NCBI RefSeq assembly: GCF_013336795.1 | Contig: NZ_JAAFZT010000035.1 | Span: 298,413 to 362,412, forward strand | DNA from: Alteripontixanthobacter muriae | GTDB lineage: Bacteria; Pseudomonadota; Alphaproteobacteria; Sphingomonadales; Sphingomonadaceae | Direction: 5' to 3' | DNA length: 64,000 nucleotides | In this document: piece by piece, positions 27,349 through 37,399 of the stretch | Layout: each line of letters starts with the position of its first letter | Numbering within the stretch: position 1 is the first letter of the stretch | Translations under genes and position numbers: made by a program | The notes under the pieces: generated by a model | The model's input: only the letters and a program-made list of their open reading frames with translations | Database searches by the model: none | Told to the model about the DNA's origin: nothing

Positions 27349-28959
27349 ATGGCGGGAACGCCTGCGGCCATGAAAGGCATATTGGCCACGCAGGGACCGG
27401 CTATTGCCGACGCCCTGCAAAAGCATCCGCTGATCGCTTCAGCCCTGCTTGGGCTGGTCGCATCATTGGGCTTTCCGCCGCTGCATATCTGGCCAGCCAC
27501 TCTGCTGGCGACAGGCGCGTTCGCATTTGTCGTACGCTCTGCTCCAACACCGAAAGCTGCCTTTTTTCGGGGATGGGTTTTCGGCGTGTTCCATTTCACG
27601 CTGGCCAACAACTGGATCGCGACCGCGTTCACTTTCCAGGCTGAGATGCCGCCGGTTCTGGGCTGGCTGGCGGTCCCGCTGCTGGCGCTTTACCTTGCCG
27701 TTTATCCCGCATTGGCCGCAATGGTGGCGCAGTGGCTGGGCGGTTCCATGCGCCGGGAGCCATTCGCCGCGATGCTCGCCGGTTGCTGGATCGTCAGCGA
27801 ATGGCTGCGCGGACACGTTTTCACAGGATATGCGTGGGATCCGCTGGGCCTGATCTTTCTGGGTGGCTGGGACAGGCCGGGCATCGCCGCTGTCCTCCCG
27901 TGGATGGGCACCTATGCGCTCTCAGGCCTGGTCGTGCTTGCAGGCGGCATGCTCGGGGCACTTGCGGCGCAGAAGCGGTGGTTGCCTTTCGCTGCCGTCG
28001 CTCTTGTGATCGTGGCGGGTATGTTCTGGCCGTCCGGGAAGGGCGTCGAAGGGCAAATGCCCTTCACTCTCGTGCAACCGAACCTGAAACAGAGCGAGAT
28101 CAACGATCCCACAAAGTATGAGGCGCAATTCGCCACGCTGGCCAATTTGACCGCGCCAAGGTTCCGCGACGGGCGCCGCGTCGTGCTTTGGCCCGAATCA
28201 GGTGTGCCGGATTATCTTCGCCCGGGTTATCCGCAACGTTATTACGACCAGACGACGGCAGGTGGTGATCCCGATTTCGCCCGCCGCCGAATTGCGCAAG
28301 TCATGGGGCCGGAAGGGGTATTGCTGACCGGTGCCGTTGATCTTGAAATAGAATCCGGACGAGCGGTCGCCGCCTACAATAAGGTGACCGCTCTTGGTGA
28401 TGATGGCGAGATCGTGGGCAGCTACAGCAAGGCGCATCTGGTGCCCTATGGCGAATATCTTGCACTACGCTGGTTGCTCGAACCCCTTGGCGCATCGCGG
28501 CTGGTGGCAGGGTCGCTCGACTTCTTGCCCGGCCCCGGCCCGCAAACCGTCGATCTTGGCGCATGGGGCGAAGCAGGCGTACAGATCTGTTACGAGATAA
28601 TCTTTTCGGGGCAGACCGTCGATCCCGACAATCGGCCAGACTACATCTTCAATCCTTCCAATGACGGCTGGTTCGGCACCTGGGGGCCTCCCCAGCATCT
28701 GGCGCAGGCGCGTATTCGCGCGATAGAGGAAGGCCTCCCAGTACTGCGTGCCACCACCACCGGCATCAGCGCCGTCATCGATGCTCGCGGCGTGGTGCGT
28801 CAGCATATCGGGCAGGGTGTGGCAGCGCGGATCGATGGCACCATACCGCCCGCACATTCGCCGACGCTGTTTGCGCGGTTGCAAAACTGGTTGGCATTCA
28901 TCTGGGCGCTGTCGTTCATCGGTTCGGCCGTGCTTGCGCATCGCAAGTGGCCTGTCTAG
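27349..28959 (+). CDS. lnt: Apolipoprotein N-acyltransferase
   Basis: The 536-residue inner-membrane enzyme adds the third acyl chain to lipoproteins. About six hydrophobic helices span residues 20-220, followed by the periplasmic nitrilase-like domain with the catalytic Glu (LWPESGVPDYL), Lys (YSKAHLVPYGEY) and Cys (VQICYEIIF), and a C-terminal membrane helix. An in-frame ATG 21 bases further in is possible, but AGGA is well placed for the first one. Several lipoprotein genes in this window would supply its substrates. It is followed by metK after 60 bp. Confidence 0.95.
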   Translation: MAGTPAAMKGILATQGPAIADALQKHPLIASALLGLVASLGFPPLHIWPATLLATGAFAFVVRSAPTPKAAFFRGWVFGVFHFTLANNWIATAFTFQAEMPPVLGWLAVPLLALYLAVYPALAAMVAQWLGGSMRREPFAAMLAGCWIVSEWLRGHVFTGYAWDPLGLIFLGGWDRPGIAAVLPWMGTYALSGLVVLAGGMLGALAAQKRWLPFAAVALVIVAGMFWPSGKGVEGQMPFTLVQPNLKQSEINDPTKYEAQFATLANLTAPRFRDGRRVVLWPESGVPDYLRPGYPQRYYDQTTAGGDPDFARRRIAQVMGPEGVLLTGAVDLEIESGRAVAAYNKVTALGDDGEIVGSYSKAHLVPYGEYLALRWLLEPLGASRLVAGSLDFLPGPGPQTVDLGAWGEAGVQICYEIIFSGQTVDPDNRPDYIFNPSNDGWFGTWGPPQHLAQARIRAIEEGLPVLRATTTGISAVIDARGVVRQHIGQGVAARIDGTIPPAHSPTLFARLQNWLAFIWALSFIGSAVLAHRKWPV

Positions 28960-29019
28960 GAATTCGCGCCAGATATCGCCTGTCCGGGCTCCGTTCATTC
29001 CCCCTGAGGAATTCATTGC

Positions 29020-30255
29020 ATGCGATCCAACTATCTCTTCACCTCCGAAAGCGTATCCGAAGGCCATCCTGACAAGGTTTCGGACCAGATTTCCGATGCA
29101 ATCGTCGATTTGATGCTGTCGAAGGACCCGGAGTCGCGTGTGGCGTGCGAGACACTGACGACGACCGACAGAATCGTTCTGGCGGGGGAAATCCGCTGCA
29201 TGCCGATGTATGACGAAAGCCGATCAGACTGGGCAGATAACGATTACTGGGCACCGGGCGCGGGTGAGGAGATGGAGAAACTGGTTCGGCAGGTCGTTCG
29301 TGACATCGGCTATGAACAGAATGGCTTCCACTGGCAGACGCTGACTTTCGAAAATCATCTGCACGGCCAATCGAGCGAGATCGCGCAGGGCGTCGATGCC
29401 AGTGGCAACAAGGATGAAGGTGCCGGCGACCAGGGCATCATGTTCGGTTTCGCCTGTAACGAAACGCCCGACCTGATGCCGGCAACCCTGGATTACAGCC
29501 ACAAGATCCTGCACCGGATGGCGCAGGACCGGAAATCGGGGGCGGCTCCTTTCCTCGAGCCCGACAGCAAGAGTCAGGTGACCTTGCGCTTCAAGGATGG
29601 GAAGCCCGTCGCCTGCACTGCGGTCGTGGTATCCACCCAGCACGGCAAGGGCTATCACGAGGGTGAAAAAGAAGCCGAACTGAAGAACTACGTGAAGAGT
29701 GTCGTCGCCGACATTCTTCCGAAGGGCCTGCTGTCGGACCATACCGTCTACCACATCAATCCAACCGGCGCGTTCGAGATCGGCGGGCCCGATGGCGACG
29801 CCGGTCTGACGGGGCGCAAGATCATCGTCGACACCTATGGCGGCGCAGCCCCGCACGGCGGCGGCGCGTTTTCGGGGAAGGACCCGACGAAGGTTGACCG
29901 TTCCGCCGCCTACATCACGCGCTATCTCGCGAAGAACATCGTCGCGGCAGGGCTGGCGACGCGTTGCACGATACAGCTCGCCTATGCGATTGGCGTCAGC
30001 GAGCCCCTCTCGCTATATGTCGACACGCATGGCACCGGTTCTGTGGCAGACGAAAAGCTGGAGGAGGCGATCCGGTCCTTGTCCAAGCTCGGCGGAATGA
30101 CCCCGCGTGGCATCCGGATGCACCTTGGCCTCAACAAGCCGATCTACCGGCAGAGCGCCGCCTATGGGCACTTCGGTCGTGCGGCCGAAGGCGACGCATT
30201 CCCCTGGGAGCGGACCGATCTGGTGGATGATCTGAAAGCAGCCGTAAACGGCTAG
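29020..30255 (+). CDS. metK: S-adenosylmethionine synthase
   Basis: The 411-residue enzyme makes SAM from methionine and ATP. The ATP-binding [10 protein letters not shown] (about 130-139) and phosphate-binding [14 protein letters not shown] (about 282-295) signatures are intact, and the N-terminal [12 protein letters not shown] supplies the conserved histidine. The length is slightly above E. coli MetK. GAGG precedes the ATG at suitable spacing. I could not fit any SAM riboswitch into the 60-bp leader. A strong terminator follows. Confidence 0.97.
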   Translation: MRSNYLFTSESVSEGHPDKVSDQISDAIVDLMLSKDPESRVACETLTTTDRIVLAGEIRCMPMYDESRSDWADNDYWAPGAGEEMEKLVRQVVRDIGYEQNGFHWQTLTFENHLHGQSSEIAQGVDASGNKDEGAGDQGIMFGFACNETPDLMPATLDYSHKILHRMAQDRKSGAAPFLEPDSKSQVTLRFKDGKPVACTAVVVSTQHGKGYHEGEKEAELKNYVKSVVADILPKGLLSDHTVYHINPTGAFEIGGPDGDAGLTGRKIIVDTYGGAAPHGGGAFSGKDPTKVDRSAAYITRYLAKNIVAAGLATRCTIQLAYAIGVSEPLSLYVDTHGTGSVADEKLEEAIRSLSKLGGMTPRGIRMHLGLNKPIYRQSAAYGHFGRAAEGDAFPWERTDLVDDLKAAVNG

Positions 30256-30274
30256 AACTATCCCTGCGAAAGCG

Positions 30275-30301
30275 AAAGGCCCGCTCTGATGGCGGGCCTT
30301 T
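30275..30301 (+). terminator. Rho-independent terminator after metK
   Basis: A perfect 10-bp stem (AAAGGCCCGC / GCGGGCCTTT) with a 7-base loop lies 20 bp past the metK stop. The T-run is partly inside the stem. It also faces scoB, so it may act in both directions. Confidence 0.8.
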
Positions 30302-30328
30302 CTACTCATTCGCCAGGCTGAAGGGTCT

Positions 30329-30970
30329 TCAGACTTCGGCAACGTAATGGGCAGTCGTCTGTGCGGCGACCTCGTCGGCAGTGACGCCGGGTGCAAGTTC
30401 GACAAGAGCGAACGGGCTGTCGTGGTCCGGCCGGCGGAACACGCCGAGATTGGTGATGACCATGTCCACGACACCGGTTCCCGTCAGCGGCAACGTGCAG
30501 GACGGAATGAACTTCGCACTTCCGTCCTTGGCGGCATGGTCCATCACCACGATGATCTTCTTCACGCCGGCGACGAGATCCATCGCGCCACCCATGCCCT
30601 TGATCATCTTGCCCGGGATCATCCAATTGGCGATGTCGCCATTCTCGGCCACTTCCATCGCGCCCAGGACCGTCAGGTCGATATGCCCGCCGCGGATCAT
30701 GCCGAAGCTGGTGGCGCTGTCGAAATAGGCGGAATGGGGCAATTCGCTGATCGTCTGCTTGCCAGCATTGATCAGGTCTGCGTCTTCTTCGCCCTCATAG
30801 GGAAACGGACCAATGCCGAGCATGCCGTTCTCGCTCTGCAATGTCACCTGCATGCCATCGGGAATATGGTTCGCCACCAGCGTCGGTATGCCGATACCCA
30901 GATTGACATAGAAACCGTCTTCCAGTTCCTGTGCGGCGCGGGCGGCCATTTCGTCTCTTGTCCACGGCAT
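30329..30970 (-). CDS. scoB: 3-oxoacid CoA-transferase, subunit B
   Basis: The 213-residue beta subunit of succinyl-CoA:3-ketoacid CoA-transferase activates acetoacetate with CoA from succinyl-CoA. The catalytic glutamate lies in [12 protein letters not shown] (about residue 47), and [12 protein letters not shown] and [18 protein letters not shown] are family-typical. Its partner scoA is on the same strand, but two genes for exported proteins lie between them. The gap to the preceding lipoprotein gene is 11 bp, so all four are likely one transcript. The frame extends far upstream, antisense-free but unlike the family; ATG at 30970 gives the standard N-terminus. Confidence 0.94.
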   Translation of the reverse strand: MPWTRDEMAARAAQELEDGFYVNLGIGIPTLVANHIPDGMQVTLQSENGMLGIGPFPYEGEEDADLINAGKQTISELPHSAYFDSATSFGMIRGGHIDLTVLGAMEVAENGDIANWMIPGKMIKGMGGAMDLVAGVKKIIVVMDHAAKDGSAKFIPSCTLPLTGTGVVDMVITNLGVFRRPDHDSPFALVELAPGVTADEVAAQTTAHYVAEV

Positions 30971-30981
30971 GCGATTGTCCT

Positions 30982-31824
30982 TCAGTCGAGCGGAGGGGGA
31001 GTAAGAAACCAGCGCGTTCCCAGCAAGGGGTCGGCAGCGGTGGGAGTGTTCGGGTCTCGCAGATAGTCGAACATCTCGTCGAAATCGCGGCGGCTGTCGC
31101 CAGCAATTGCCACAAGACAGTGAGTAGCGGCCAGATCCTGCCGGCGGGTCTGCTTGCGAACGTCGGGATAGCGCATGAGCAGGATCGGATCGCGCCTTTG
31201 CGGGTCCAGACCGCTTTCGCGCAAGACACGGCGAATGTCGCCGGCCGCGCCTGCGCCTTGCTCGGAGATCCAGAATACATCCATGCCTTGTGCTCGCAAG
31301 GAAGCCAGAGCTTGCGCTAGCCCGGCAGCGGCGGCAGGAGCAACGCCTGTGTCCAGAACCCCGCCGTCCGGGTCCAGATCGATCAGAACGGCCGGAGGAT
31401 GATCGGAACACAGTTTGGTATCTGCCGACATACCGCCCGCCTCAGCCAACAGCGCCGACTTGCGATTCGGGCCGTCCTGACCCTTCGCAAAGGCCGAAGC
31501 AGCGCGATGAAAATCATGAAAGCCGCCAAACTCCGGGGCGGAAACGTCCGGCGATGGTGCGGGCAGAACGTCGATTGGCAAGACCTCAATCGTGGTACCG
31601 CCGGTTGCTTCATCGATACCCGATCCTTGCCTGACCGCCTCCAGAGCCCGCTGCGTCCGAGGTTCCTGCGCCGGGGCAGACTCCTCACTGCCGCCGCCTG
31701 CGATCCTTGCTGAGCTTGCGAGGGCACCACCCGCAGCGAGAGGGACAAGCGCCGCGACACAGCCGCTCAGGCATGTGGTCGCGGCAACGAGCAAGGCGAG
31801 GTGTAACGGGCGGCCGGCGCGCAT
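30982..31824 (-). CDS. HAD-like acid phosphatase-type lipoprotein
   Basis: The 280-residue protein has a lipoprotein signal with lipobox LSGC (Cys22) and a roughly 100-residue Pro/Ala/Glu-rich linker. The C-terminal half resembles HAD phosphatases of the class B/C (e(P4)-like) type. Motif I is DLDPD (Asp149, Asp151), motif II WIS (Ser187), motif III Lys214 and motif [11 protein letters not shown] (Asp233, Asp237). The usual Thr/Val two residues after the second Asp of motif I is altered, so activity is uncertain. It should be an envelope lipoprotein. The gene lies inside the scoA-scoB operon. Confidence 0.65.
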   Translation of the reverse strand: MRAGRPLHLALLVAATTCLSGCVAALVPLAAGGALASSARIAGGGSEESAPAQEPRTQRALEAVRQGSGIDEATGGTTIEVLPIDVLPAPSPDVSAPEFGGFHDFHRAASAFAKGQDGPNRKSALLAEAGGMSADTKLCSDHPPAVLIDLDPDGGVLDTGVAPAAAAGLAQALASLRAQGMDVFWISEQGAGAAGDIRRVLRESGLDPQRRDPILLMRYPDVRKQTRRQDLAATHCLVAIAGDSRRDFDEMFDYLRDPNTPTAADPLLGTRWFLTPPPLD

Positions 31825-31846
31825 CGCGGGTCAGTCGATCATCAGC

Positions 31847-32442
31847 TCAGTTCTGCGTTGAACCTGCCGGAGCAGGCATGAGGCCGCAGAAAATGCTGCC
31901 GTCTTGTGCAGCCTTCATGATTTCGGCCTGTCTTGCAGCCTGACCGATCTGCTCCAGATCCATGTCCGGCGTCGCCTCCGACAATTTTGCGAGAAGATCT
32001 ACGCCGGTAGATTCCAGCAAGGGGGCGGCTTCAGCCTGCATTTGCCCGCCGACGATCTCGGCATATGGCGCCAGAGTCAAGGCAGCGGCCTGCAAATCCT
32101 GGCTTGTCGCCTGAACCAACACATCGACAGGCACATTGTCCCGATGTGCCGCTCGCAATTTTGCGGACCATTCCGGCAGATTGTTGGTGACCGTGGCCTC
32201 GAAGATCGGGACAAAACGCTCGCAATGGGCGGCAACACCGCTCGCGACCAAAGACTGCCCGACCGTATTGGTCCGCAAGGCGACCATCAGCAGCATGCCC
32301 TTGAGTTGTTCCTCGGGCAGGGTAACTGCATCCAGCGCCTCATCGGTCACAACAGGAGCTGCCTCTTGAGCGAGAGCAGCAGTTTGCCCGGCCATGCCGC
32401 CCGCAACCAGGGCGAGCGCTGCAGCGAAGCCCGTCGCGCGTG

Positions 32443-32446
<4 letters not shown>
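31847..32446 (-). CDS. Hypothetical secreted protein in the sco operon
   Basis: The 199-residue product has a clear signal peptide ending near ALAQE (residue 27). The mature part is mostly alpha-helical in character, with two cysteines (AHCERF near residue 74 and IFCGLM near 186) that could form a disulfide in the periplasm. I recognise no family. Its ATG overlaps the scoA stop as ATGA, so translation is coupled to scoA. The in-frame extension upstream lies inside scoA and is a shadow. Confidence 0.75.
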
Positions 32447-33150
<704 letters not shown>

Positions 33151-33349
33151 CGAAGTCTCCGATAGAAATTCGCCGCATCCTCTAAGCTGTGAGGGCGCCG
33201 CTGTCACCCTCACCCGTTTGCGCCGCAGCTTCGCATCTTGTGTGCCGACCCGCTTCAATGCTGCACCGCATCATGGTTCCGGTTATAAGTTCGGCGAACA
33301 AACCACGGACGCTCAATAACCGTCTGTCTATCCTAAACTATTTAAGGAC

Positions 33350-33371
33350 TTGCATGTTTTGCAACCTGCAA
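33350..33371. promoter_or_regulatory. TGCAA repeat cluster, possible operator
   Basis: TTGCA (33350-33354) and TGCAA (33360-33364) form an inverted repeat with a 5-base spacer, and a third TGCAA follows at 33367-33371. TTTGCAA-type repeats are bound by short-chain acyl-CoA regulators (RamB/PccR type) in other bacteria, which would suit the nearby sco operon. This is a weak inference from resemblance. Confidence 0.25.
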
Positions 33372-33385
33372 TGAGTATTTCGCAC

Positions 33386-33414
33386 TTGCGAGATAGTGAG
33401 GGTGGGCGCATATA
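33386..33414 (+). promoter_or_regulatory. Putative promoter of the small RNA candidate
   Basis: TTGCGA (33386-33391) is followed by CATATA after 17 bp (33409-33414), or TATAGG after 19 bp. The predicted start is just before the first hairpin of the RNA candidate. It has the same TATAGG element as the dksA promoter proposed here. Confidence 0.35.
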
Positions 33415-33420
33415 GGACGG

Positions 33421-33487
33421 GCCTTTTCAGGCATCCTCTCCCAAGACTTACAAGGCCCGGCCGGTTCAACCTGCCGGGCTTTTTTTC
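33421..33487 (+). ncRNA. Candidate intergenic small RNA
   Basis: A short transcript is suggested by a promoter-like element immediately upstream, a 5' hairpin (GCCT-tttc-AGGC, 33421-33432), a single-stranded pyrimidine-rich middle (CCTCTCCC at about 33435-33442) and a strong Rho-independent terminator at its end. An exposed C/U-rich stretch that could pair with ribosome binding sites is typical of several alphaproteobacterial trans-acting small RNAs, but I cannot place it in a known family. No open reading frame fits this interval. Confidence 0.45.
33455..33487 (+). terminator. Strong Rho-independent terminator in a gene-free region
   Basis: GCCCGGC (33455-33461) pairs with GCCGGGC (33473-33479), with one mismatch and a further GG/CC pair around a TTCAA loop, followed by seven T residues. 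No coding gene lies directly upstream on this strand, so it ends a non-coding transcript or insulates the ATPase gene. Confidence 0.8.
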
Positions 33488-33685
33488 GCTAGCCATCCGC
33501 GTGTCGTCGGGAGTCGGACAGCCGCAGGAACGGCCGGTTTCCATCGCGTACCGCGCATGATCCGCTCGCTGGCGCAGCGCCTGTCATCGCTTTGCCGGGC
33601 ACTCCCCCAGCTTTCGACCATTTGCAACTATACACCGCGCTTCCTAGCTAGGCTGTGCAATCGGATATTTCAGACGAAAGAGAGC

Positions 33686-36001
33686 ATGCGGATGGCTGAT
33701 GCGGACACGGCGATAGACAGGAATACGGCGAGGCTGCAGGTGGCAGCGGCGCGGCAGGAGGAAAGCGGTCAGGGGATCGCCCGCATGCCGAGGTCGGCGT
33801 TCCAGTCGCTGGGCATCACCGAAGGCGACGTGGTCGAAATTACCGGCAAGCGGACAACCGCTGCCATCGCGATGCCCGCCTATGACGAGGATCAGGCGCT
33901 CGACGTGATCCGCCTCGACGGCTTGCAGCGCGGCAATGCGGAAACCGGATCGGGCGAACATGTCCATGTTGCAGTCGCGGAATCGCGCCCTGCAACGCGT
34001 GTCGTCTTCGCGCCCGCACAGCGCGAGATGCGCCTGCAGGGGCCGACCCAGGCGCTCAAACGCAATTTCTTCCGCAAGCCGCTGGTCGCGGGCGACCTTG
34101 TCGCCACGACGGGTCAGCAGCCGGTGCAGAACATGCCGCCCGAAGTGCGCCGGATGTTCAACACGCCCGCTTATTCGCTGACCCAGATACGCCTCACGGT
34201 CGTCTCGACCAGTCCCAAGGGCATCGTCCACATCGACGAGAATACCGAGGTGGAACTGCGCGCCGAGTTCGAGGAACCGCAGGGCGGCCGCGCCATCGTC
34301 AATTACGACGATGTCGGCGGAATGTCCGACACGATCCAGCAATTGCGCGAGATGGTCGAACTGCCGCTGCGTTATCCTGAATTGTTCACCCGCCTCGGTG
34401 TCGATCCGCCGAAGGGCGTGTTGCTGCACGGCCCGCCGGGAACCGGCAAGACGCGGCTGGCGCAGGCTGTTGCCAATGAAAGCGACGCCGCGTTCTTCAT
34501 CATCAACGGCCCTGAAATCATGGGTTCGGGCTATGGCGAAAGCGAAAAGCGCCTGCGTGAGGTGTTCGAGGAAGCGACGAAGTCCTCGCCCGCAATCGTC
34601 TTCATCGATGAGATCGATTCCATCGCGCCCAAGCGCAATCAGGTCCCGGGTGAGGCCGAGAAGCGCCTCGTCGCGCAGTTGCTCACCCTGATGGACGGGC
34701 TGGAGGCACGCTCCAATCTCGTGGTCATTGCCGCTACGAATCGGCCGGACGCCATAGACGAAGCTCTGCGCCGCCCGGGCCGTTTCGACCGCGAAATCGT
34801 GATCGGCGTGCCGGACGAGACCGGCAGGCGTGAGATCCTGGCGATCCACACGCGCGGCATGCCGCTGGGCGACAAGGTCGATCTGAAAGAATTGTCGCGC
34901 ACCACGCATGGGTTCGTCGGAGCCGACCTTGCGGCACTGGCGCGAGAGGCAGCGATCGACGCGGTTCGCCGCATCATGCCCCGGCTCGATCTGGACGAAC
35001 GGACCATCCCGCCCGAGGTTCTGGAGGACCTGCAGGTTACGCGGGAGGATTTCCTCAGCGCGTTGAAGCGGGTGCAGCCATCCGCCATGCGCGAAGTCAT
35101 GGTTCAGGTGCCCAATGTCGGCTGGGACGATGTCGGCGGCCTTTCCGAAGCGACGGAAAAGCTGAAGGAGGGCATCGAACTTCCTCTGAAGCATCCCGAT
35201 GCTTTCGAGCGGCTGGGCATCCGCCCGGCCAAGGGGTTCCTCCTTTATGGGCCCCCCGGAACCGGCAAGACGCTACTGGCAAAGGCCGTGGCAAAGGAGG
35301 CCGAGGCCAATTTCATCTCGATGAAGAGCAGCGACCTGCTGTCGAAATGGTATGGCGAAAGCGAGCAGCAGATCGCCCGGATGTTCGCCCGCGCCCGGTC
35401 GGTAAGCCCCTGCGTCGTCTTCATCGACGAGATCGACAGCCTCGTGCCGGCGCGCGGGTCTGGCGCAGGCGATTCGCAGGTGACGGGCCGGGTGGTGAAC
35501 ACCATTCTCGCCGAAATGGACGGGCTTGAAGAACTTCAGTCGGTGATCGTCATCGGTGCTACCAATCGACCGACTCTCGTCGATCCGGCGCTGCTTCGTC
35601 CCGGCCGGTTCGACGAGTTGATCTATGTCGGCACGCCTGATCGTGGCGGAAGGGAGCGTATCCTGAACATCCATGCCGGCAACATGCCGCTGGCCGATGA
35701 TGTCGACCTGTCCCGCATTGCAGGCGAAACCGAGCGTTTCACCGGTGCCGATCTCGAGGACGTCGTCCGCCGCGCCGGCCTCAACGCCCTGCGCCGCGCA
35801 GGAAACGAAGTGCAGCAGGTGACCGGTGCTGACTTCACCGAAGCGCTCGGAGATTCACGCGCGACCGTTACCGAGAGGATGGAGCAGGAATACAAGAAGA
35901 TGCGCGGGGAACTGAAAAAGCGCGCTGCCGAAGCGATGCCCATCGGCTTTCTGCATGAAGGCATGGTCGAACCGACCCGCGAGCGCAAACACGGCGGTTG
36001 A
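33686..36001 (+). CDS. CDC48/p97-type AAA+ ATPase
   Basis: The 771-residue protein has the full CDC48 plan: an N-terminal double-psi-barrel-like domain (about 10-190, ARMPRSAFQSLGITEGDVVEI), then two AAA+ modules. D1 has Walker A GPPGTGKTRLAQA at about 249 and Walker B IVFIDEIDS; D2 has GPPGTGKTLLAKA at about 522 and VVFIDEIDS, each with arginine-finger RPGRFD segments. It should be a hexameric unfoldase. The C-terminus (TRERKHGG) has no HbYX proteasome-docking motif. I chose the ATG at 33686, preceded by AAAGAGAG; ATG at 33692 is possible. CDC48 is mainly archaeal and eukaryotic, with scattered bacterial occurrence. Confidence 0.93.
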   Translation: MRMADADTAIDRNTARLQVAAARQEESGQGIARMPRSAFQSLGITEGDVVEITGKRTTAAIAMPAYDEDQALDVIRLDGLQRGNAETGSGEHVHVAVAESRPATRVVFAPAQREMRLQGPTQALKRNFFRKPLVAGDLVATTGQQPVQNMPPEVRRMFNTPAYSLTQIRLTVVSTSPKGIVHIDENTEVELRAEFEEPQGGRAIVNYDDVGGMSDTIQQLREMVELPLRYPELFTRLGVDPPKGVLLHGPPGTGKTRLAQAVANESDAAFFIINGPEIMGSGYGESEKRLREVFEEATKSSPAIVFIDEIDSIAPKRNQVPGEAEKRLVAQLLTLMDGLEARSNLVVIAATNRPDAIDEALRRPGRFDREIVIGVPDETGRREILAIHTRGMPLGDKVDLKELSRTTHGFVGADLAALAREAAIDAVRRIMPRLDLDERTIPPEVLEDLQVTREDFLSALKRVQPSAMREVMVQVPNVGWDDVGGLSEATEKLKEGIELPLKHPDAFERLGIRPAKGFLLYGPPGTGKTLLAKAVAKEAEANFISMKSSDLLSKWYGESEQQIARMFARARSVSPCVVFIDEIDSLVPARGSGAGDSQVTGRVVNTILAEMDGLEELQSVIVIGATNRPTLVDPALLRPGRFDELIYVGTPDRGGRERILNIHAGNMPLADDVDLSRIAGETERFTGADLEDVVRRAGLNALRRAGNEVQQVTGADFTEALGDSRATVTERMEQEYKKMRGELKKRAAEAMPIGFLHEGMVEPTRERKHGG

Positions 36002-36019
36002 GTTCGCAGTGAAACAGAC

Positions 36020-36041
36020 GGGCGGGGTCGCGGCTCCGCCC
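36020..36041. terminator. Hairpin between convergent ATPase and kinase genes
   Basis: GGGCGG and CCGCCC pair across a 10-base GC-rich loop, but no T-run follows on either strand. It is the only hairpin I see between the two convergent genes, so it may mark Rho-dependent or weak termination. Confidence 0.3.
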
Positions 36042-36055
36042 ATCCTGTAGCTGCA

Positions 36056-37399
36056 TCAATCGGCCAGCGGAAATATGATCTCGACCCGGGCGCCTTCTTT
36101 CGTGAACTGACGATCGATCGTACCGCGAAGCTGCCGCGCGGCGCTGGTCATCAGCATGCTGCCAAAACCCTGCCGAGCCGGTTCCTCATCTTCACCGGCG
36201 CAGTTTTCGCGCCACTCCACGATGACGTCCTGTCCCGAGATCGACCACACGACATCCAGATGGCCGCCGCTTGCCCAGCAGCCATATTTGACCGCATTGG
36301 TGGTCAATTCATGCAGCACGAGGCCCAGCGGCGTCACCTGCTGGGCTGCCAGGGTAATCTGCGGGCCCTCGAGGCGGGCTGGCTGCCTTGTCGATCGGTA
36401 GGGTGCGAGCGTGGTCTCGATCAGCGCTTCCAGCGATGCCACCGGTCTTTCCAGCGTTCCCTGCGTGACTTCATGCGCTTTCAACAAGGCGCGGATCCGT
36501 TCGCCGATGCGATCGACCACTTCCTTCGCCTCGGGCCGGTCGCGTCCGCTCATCTGCACGATGGCGAGAATTACGGCGAACAGGTTCTTGACCCTGTGGT
36601 TCAGTTCTTTTGCGAGGAGATCCGCCTGGTCCCGAGCCTCTCCCAGCGCTGCCGCTTGTGCAGCCTCCGATTCGGCGCGGATATTGCGGGTGATGAGGAT
36701 GTAACCGAATATGATCGCCACGATCATGACGACCAGCAACCCGGCCAGCATTTGTAACACCCGCCCCTCGAACCGGGCAGTTTCACTGATGGCTTCCGCA
36801 AGCAGATAGTTCTCGATGTCTTCGATTTCGCGGAACGAGCGGCGAAGGCGGTTCATGGCCTCCTGCCCTTCATCCGTCAGAACGCGCCGCCGCGCCTCCG
36901 TCGATTCGCGCCCGTCCAGCAGTTCGACTACGTCCTGCATCTCGGCAAATCTGGCTTCCGAGAGGTTTTCGATCTCGTCCATCAGCGCCATCTGCCGCGG
37001 GGTTGCATCCGCGCTGATCCTTGTCCGCAAGCGTTCCAGCGAGGGTCGGTATCTATCCCGCCCGGCGAAGTACGGTGCGAGATAGCGCTGATCGAGCGTG
37101 ATCATGTAGCCGCGCTGACCGGTTTCGGCATTCAGGACGGCGCGGTTGAGAATATTGAGTTCGGTCAGCACTCCCGCCGTATCACGGACCTGCTCGCGTT
37201 CCCGGCGCTCGGCCTCGATCGTCTGAAATACGAAATAGAGGCTGACAAGCAGGGAAGCCGCGACAATGGCGAAAAGCACAAGGTTCACGATGCGTGTTCG
37301 GCTCGGTAGCCGTCCTGCCCCTGTAGGACGTGCGGCAATCGTATCGCTGCCAGGGGCGCCGGCTTCGACCCGATCAGGGTTCAGTGCGCTGCTCCCCAA
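36056..37399 (-). CDS. CHASE3-domain HWE-family sensor histidine kinase
   Basis: The 447-residue protein has a membrane helix at about 37-58, a CHASE3 periplasmic sensing domain (about 65-205, with the GQRGYMI-T-D motif at 94-103), a second helix at 217-238, and an HWE kinase core. The H-box is ELNHRVKNL with His268, the N-box is VLHELTTNAVKYG (361-373), and the WxE of the family name is in VEWRE. No receiver domain is fused and no response regulator is adjacent, so the partner is unknown. HWE kinases often feed the alphaproteobacterial general stress response. The start overlaps the polA 3' end by 19 bases. Confidence 0.9.
   Translation of the reverse strand: MGSSALNPDRVEAGAPGSDTIAARPTGAGRLPSRTRIVNLVLFAIVAASLLVSLYFVFQTIEAERREREQVRDTAGVLTELNILNRAVLNAETGQRGYMITLDQRYLAPYFAGRDRYRPSLERLRTRISADATPRQMALMDEIENLSEARFAEMQDVVELLDGRESTEARRRVLTDEGQEAMNRLRRSFREIEDIENYLLAEAISETARFEGRVLQMLAGLLVVMIVAIIFGYILITRNIRAESEAAQAAALGEARDQADLLAKELNHRVKNLFAVILAIVQMSGRDRPEAKEVVDRIGERIRALLKAHEVTQGTLERPVASLEALIETTLAPYRSTRQPARLEGPQITLAAQQVTPLGLVLHELTTNAVKYGCWASGGHLDVVWSISGQDVIVEWRENCAGEDEEPARQGFGSMLMTSAARQLRGTIDRQFTKEGARVEIIFPLAD

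Larger units (their letters stand above)
33151..33685. other. Gene-free stretch between scoA and the CDC48-type gene
   Basis: No supported coding sequence is present. It is notably AT-rich at 33290-33380 for this genome. It contains a cluster of TGCAA repeats (33350-33371), a promoter-like element (33386-33414), a candidate small RNA ending in a strong terminator (to 33487) and about 200 bp of leader before the ATPase gene. The in-frame extension of the ATPase frame back to 33557 does not look like protein. Confidence 0.6.

Noticed and set aside
28960..29019. SAM riboswitch before metK
   Set aside because: Only 60 bp are available and no fit to SAM-II or SAM/SAH-type conserved bases was seen; the repeated GAATTC pieces are too short to mean much.
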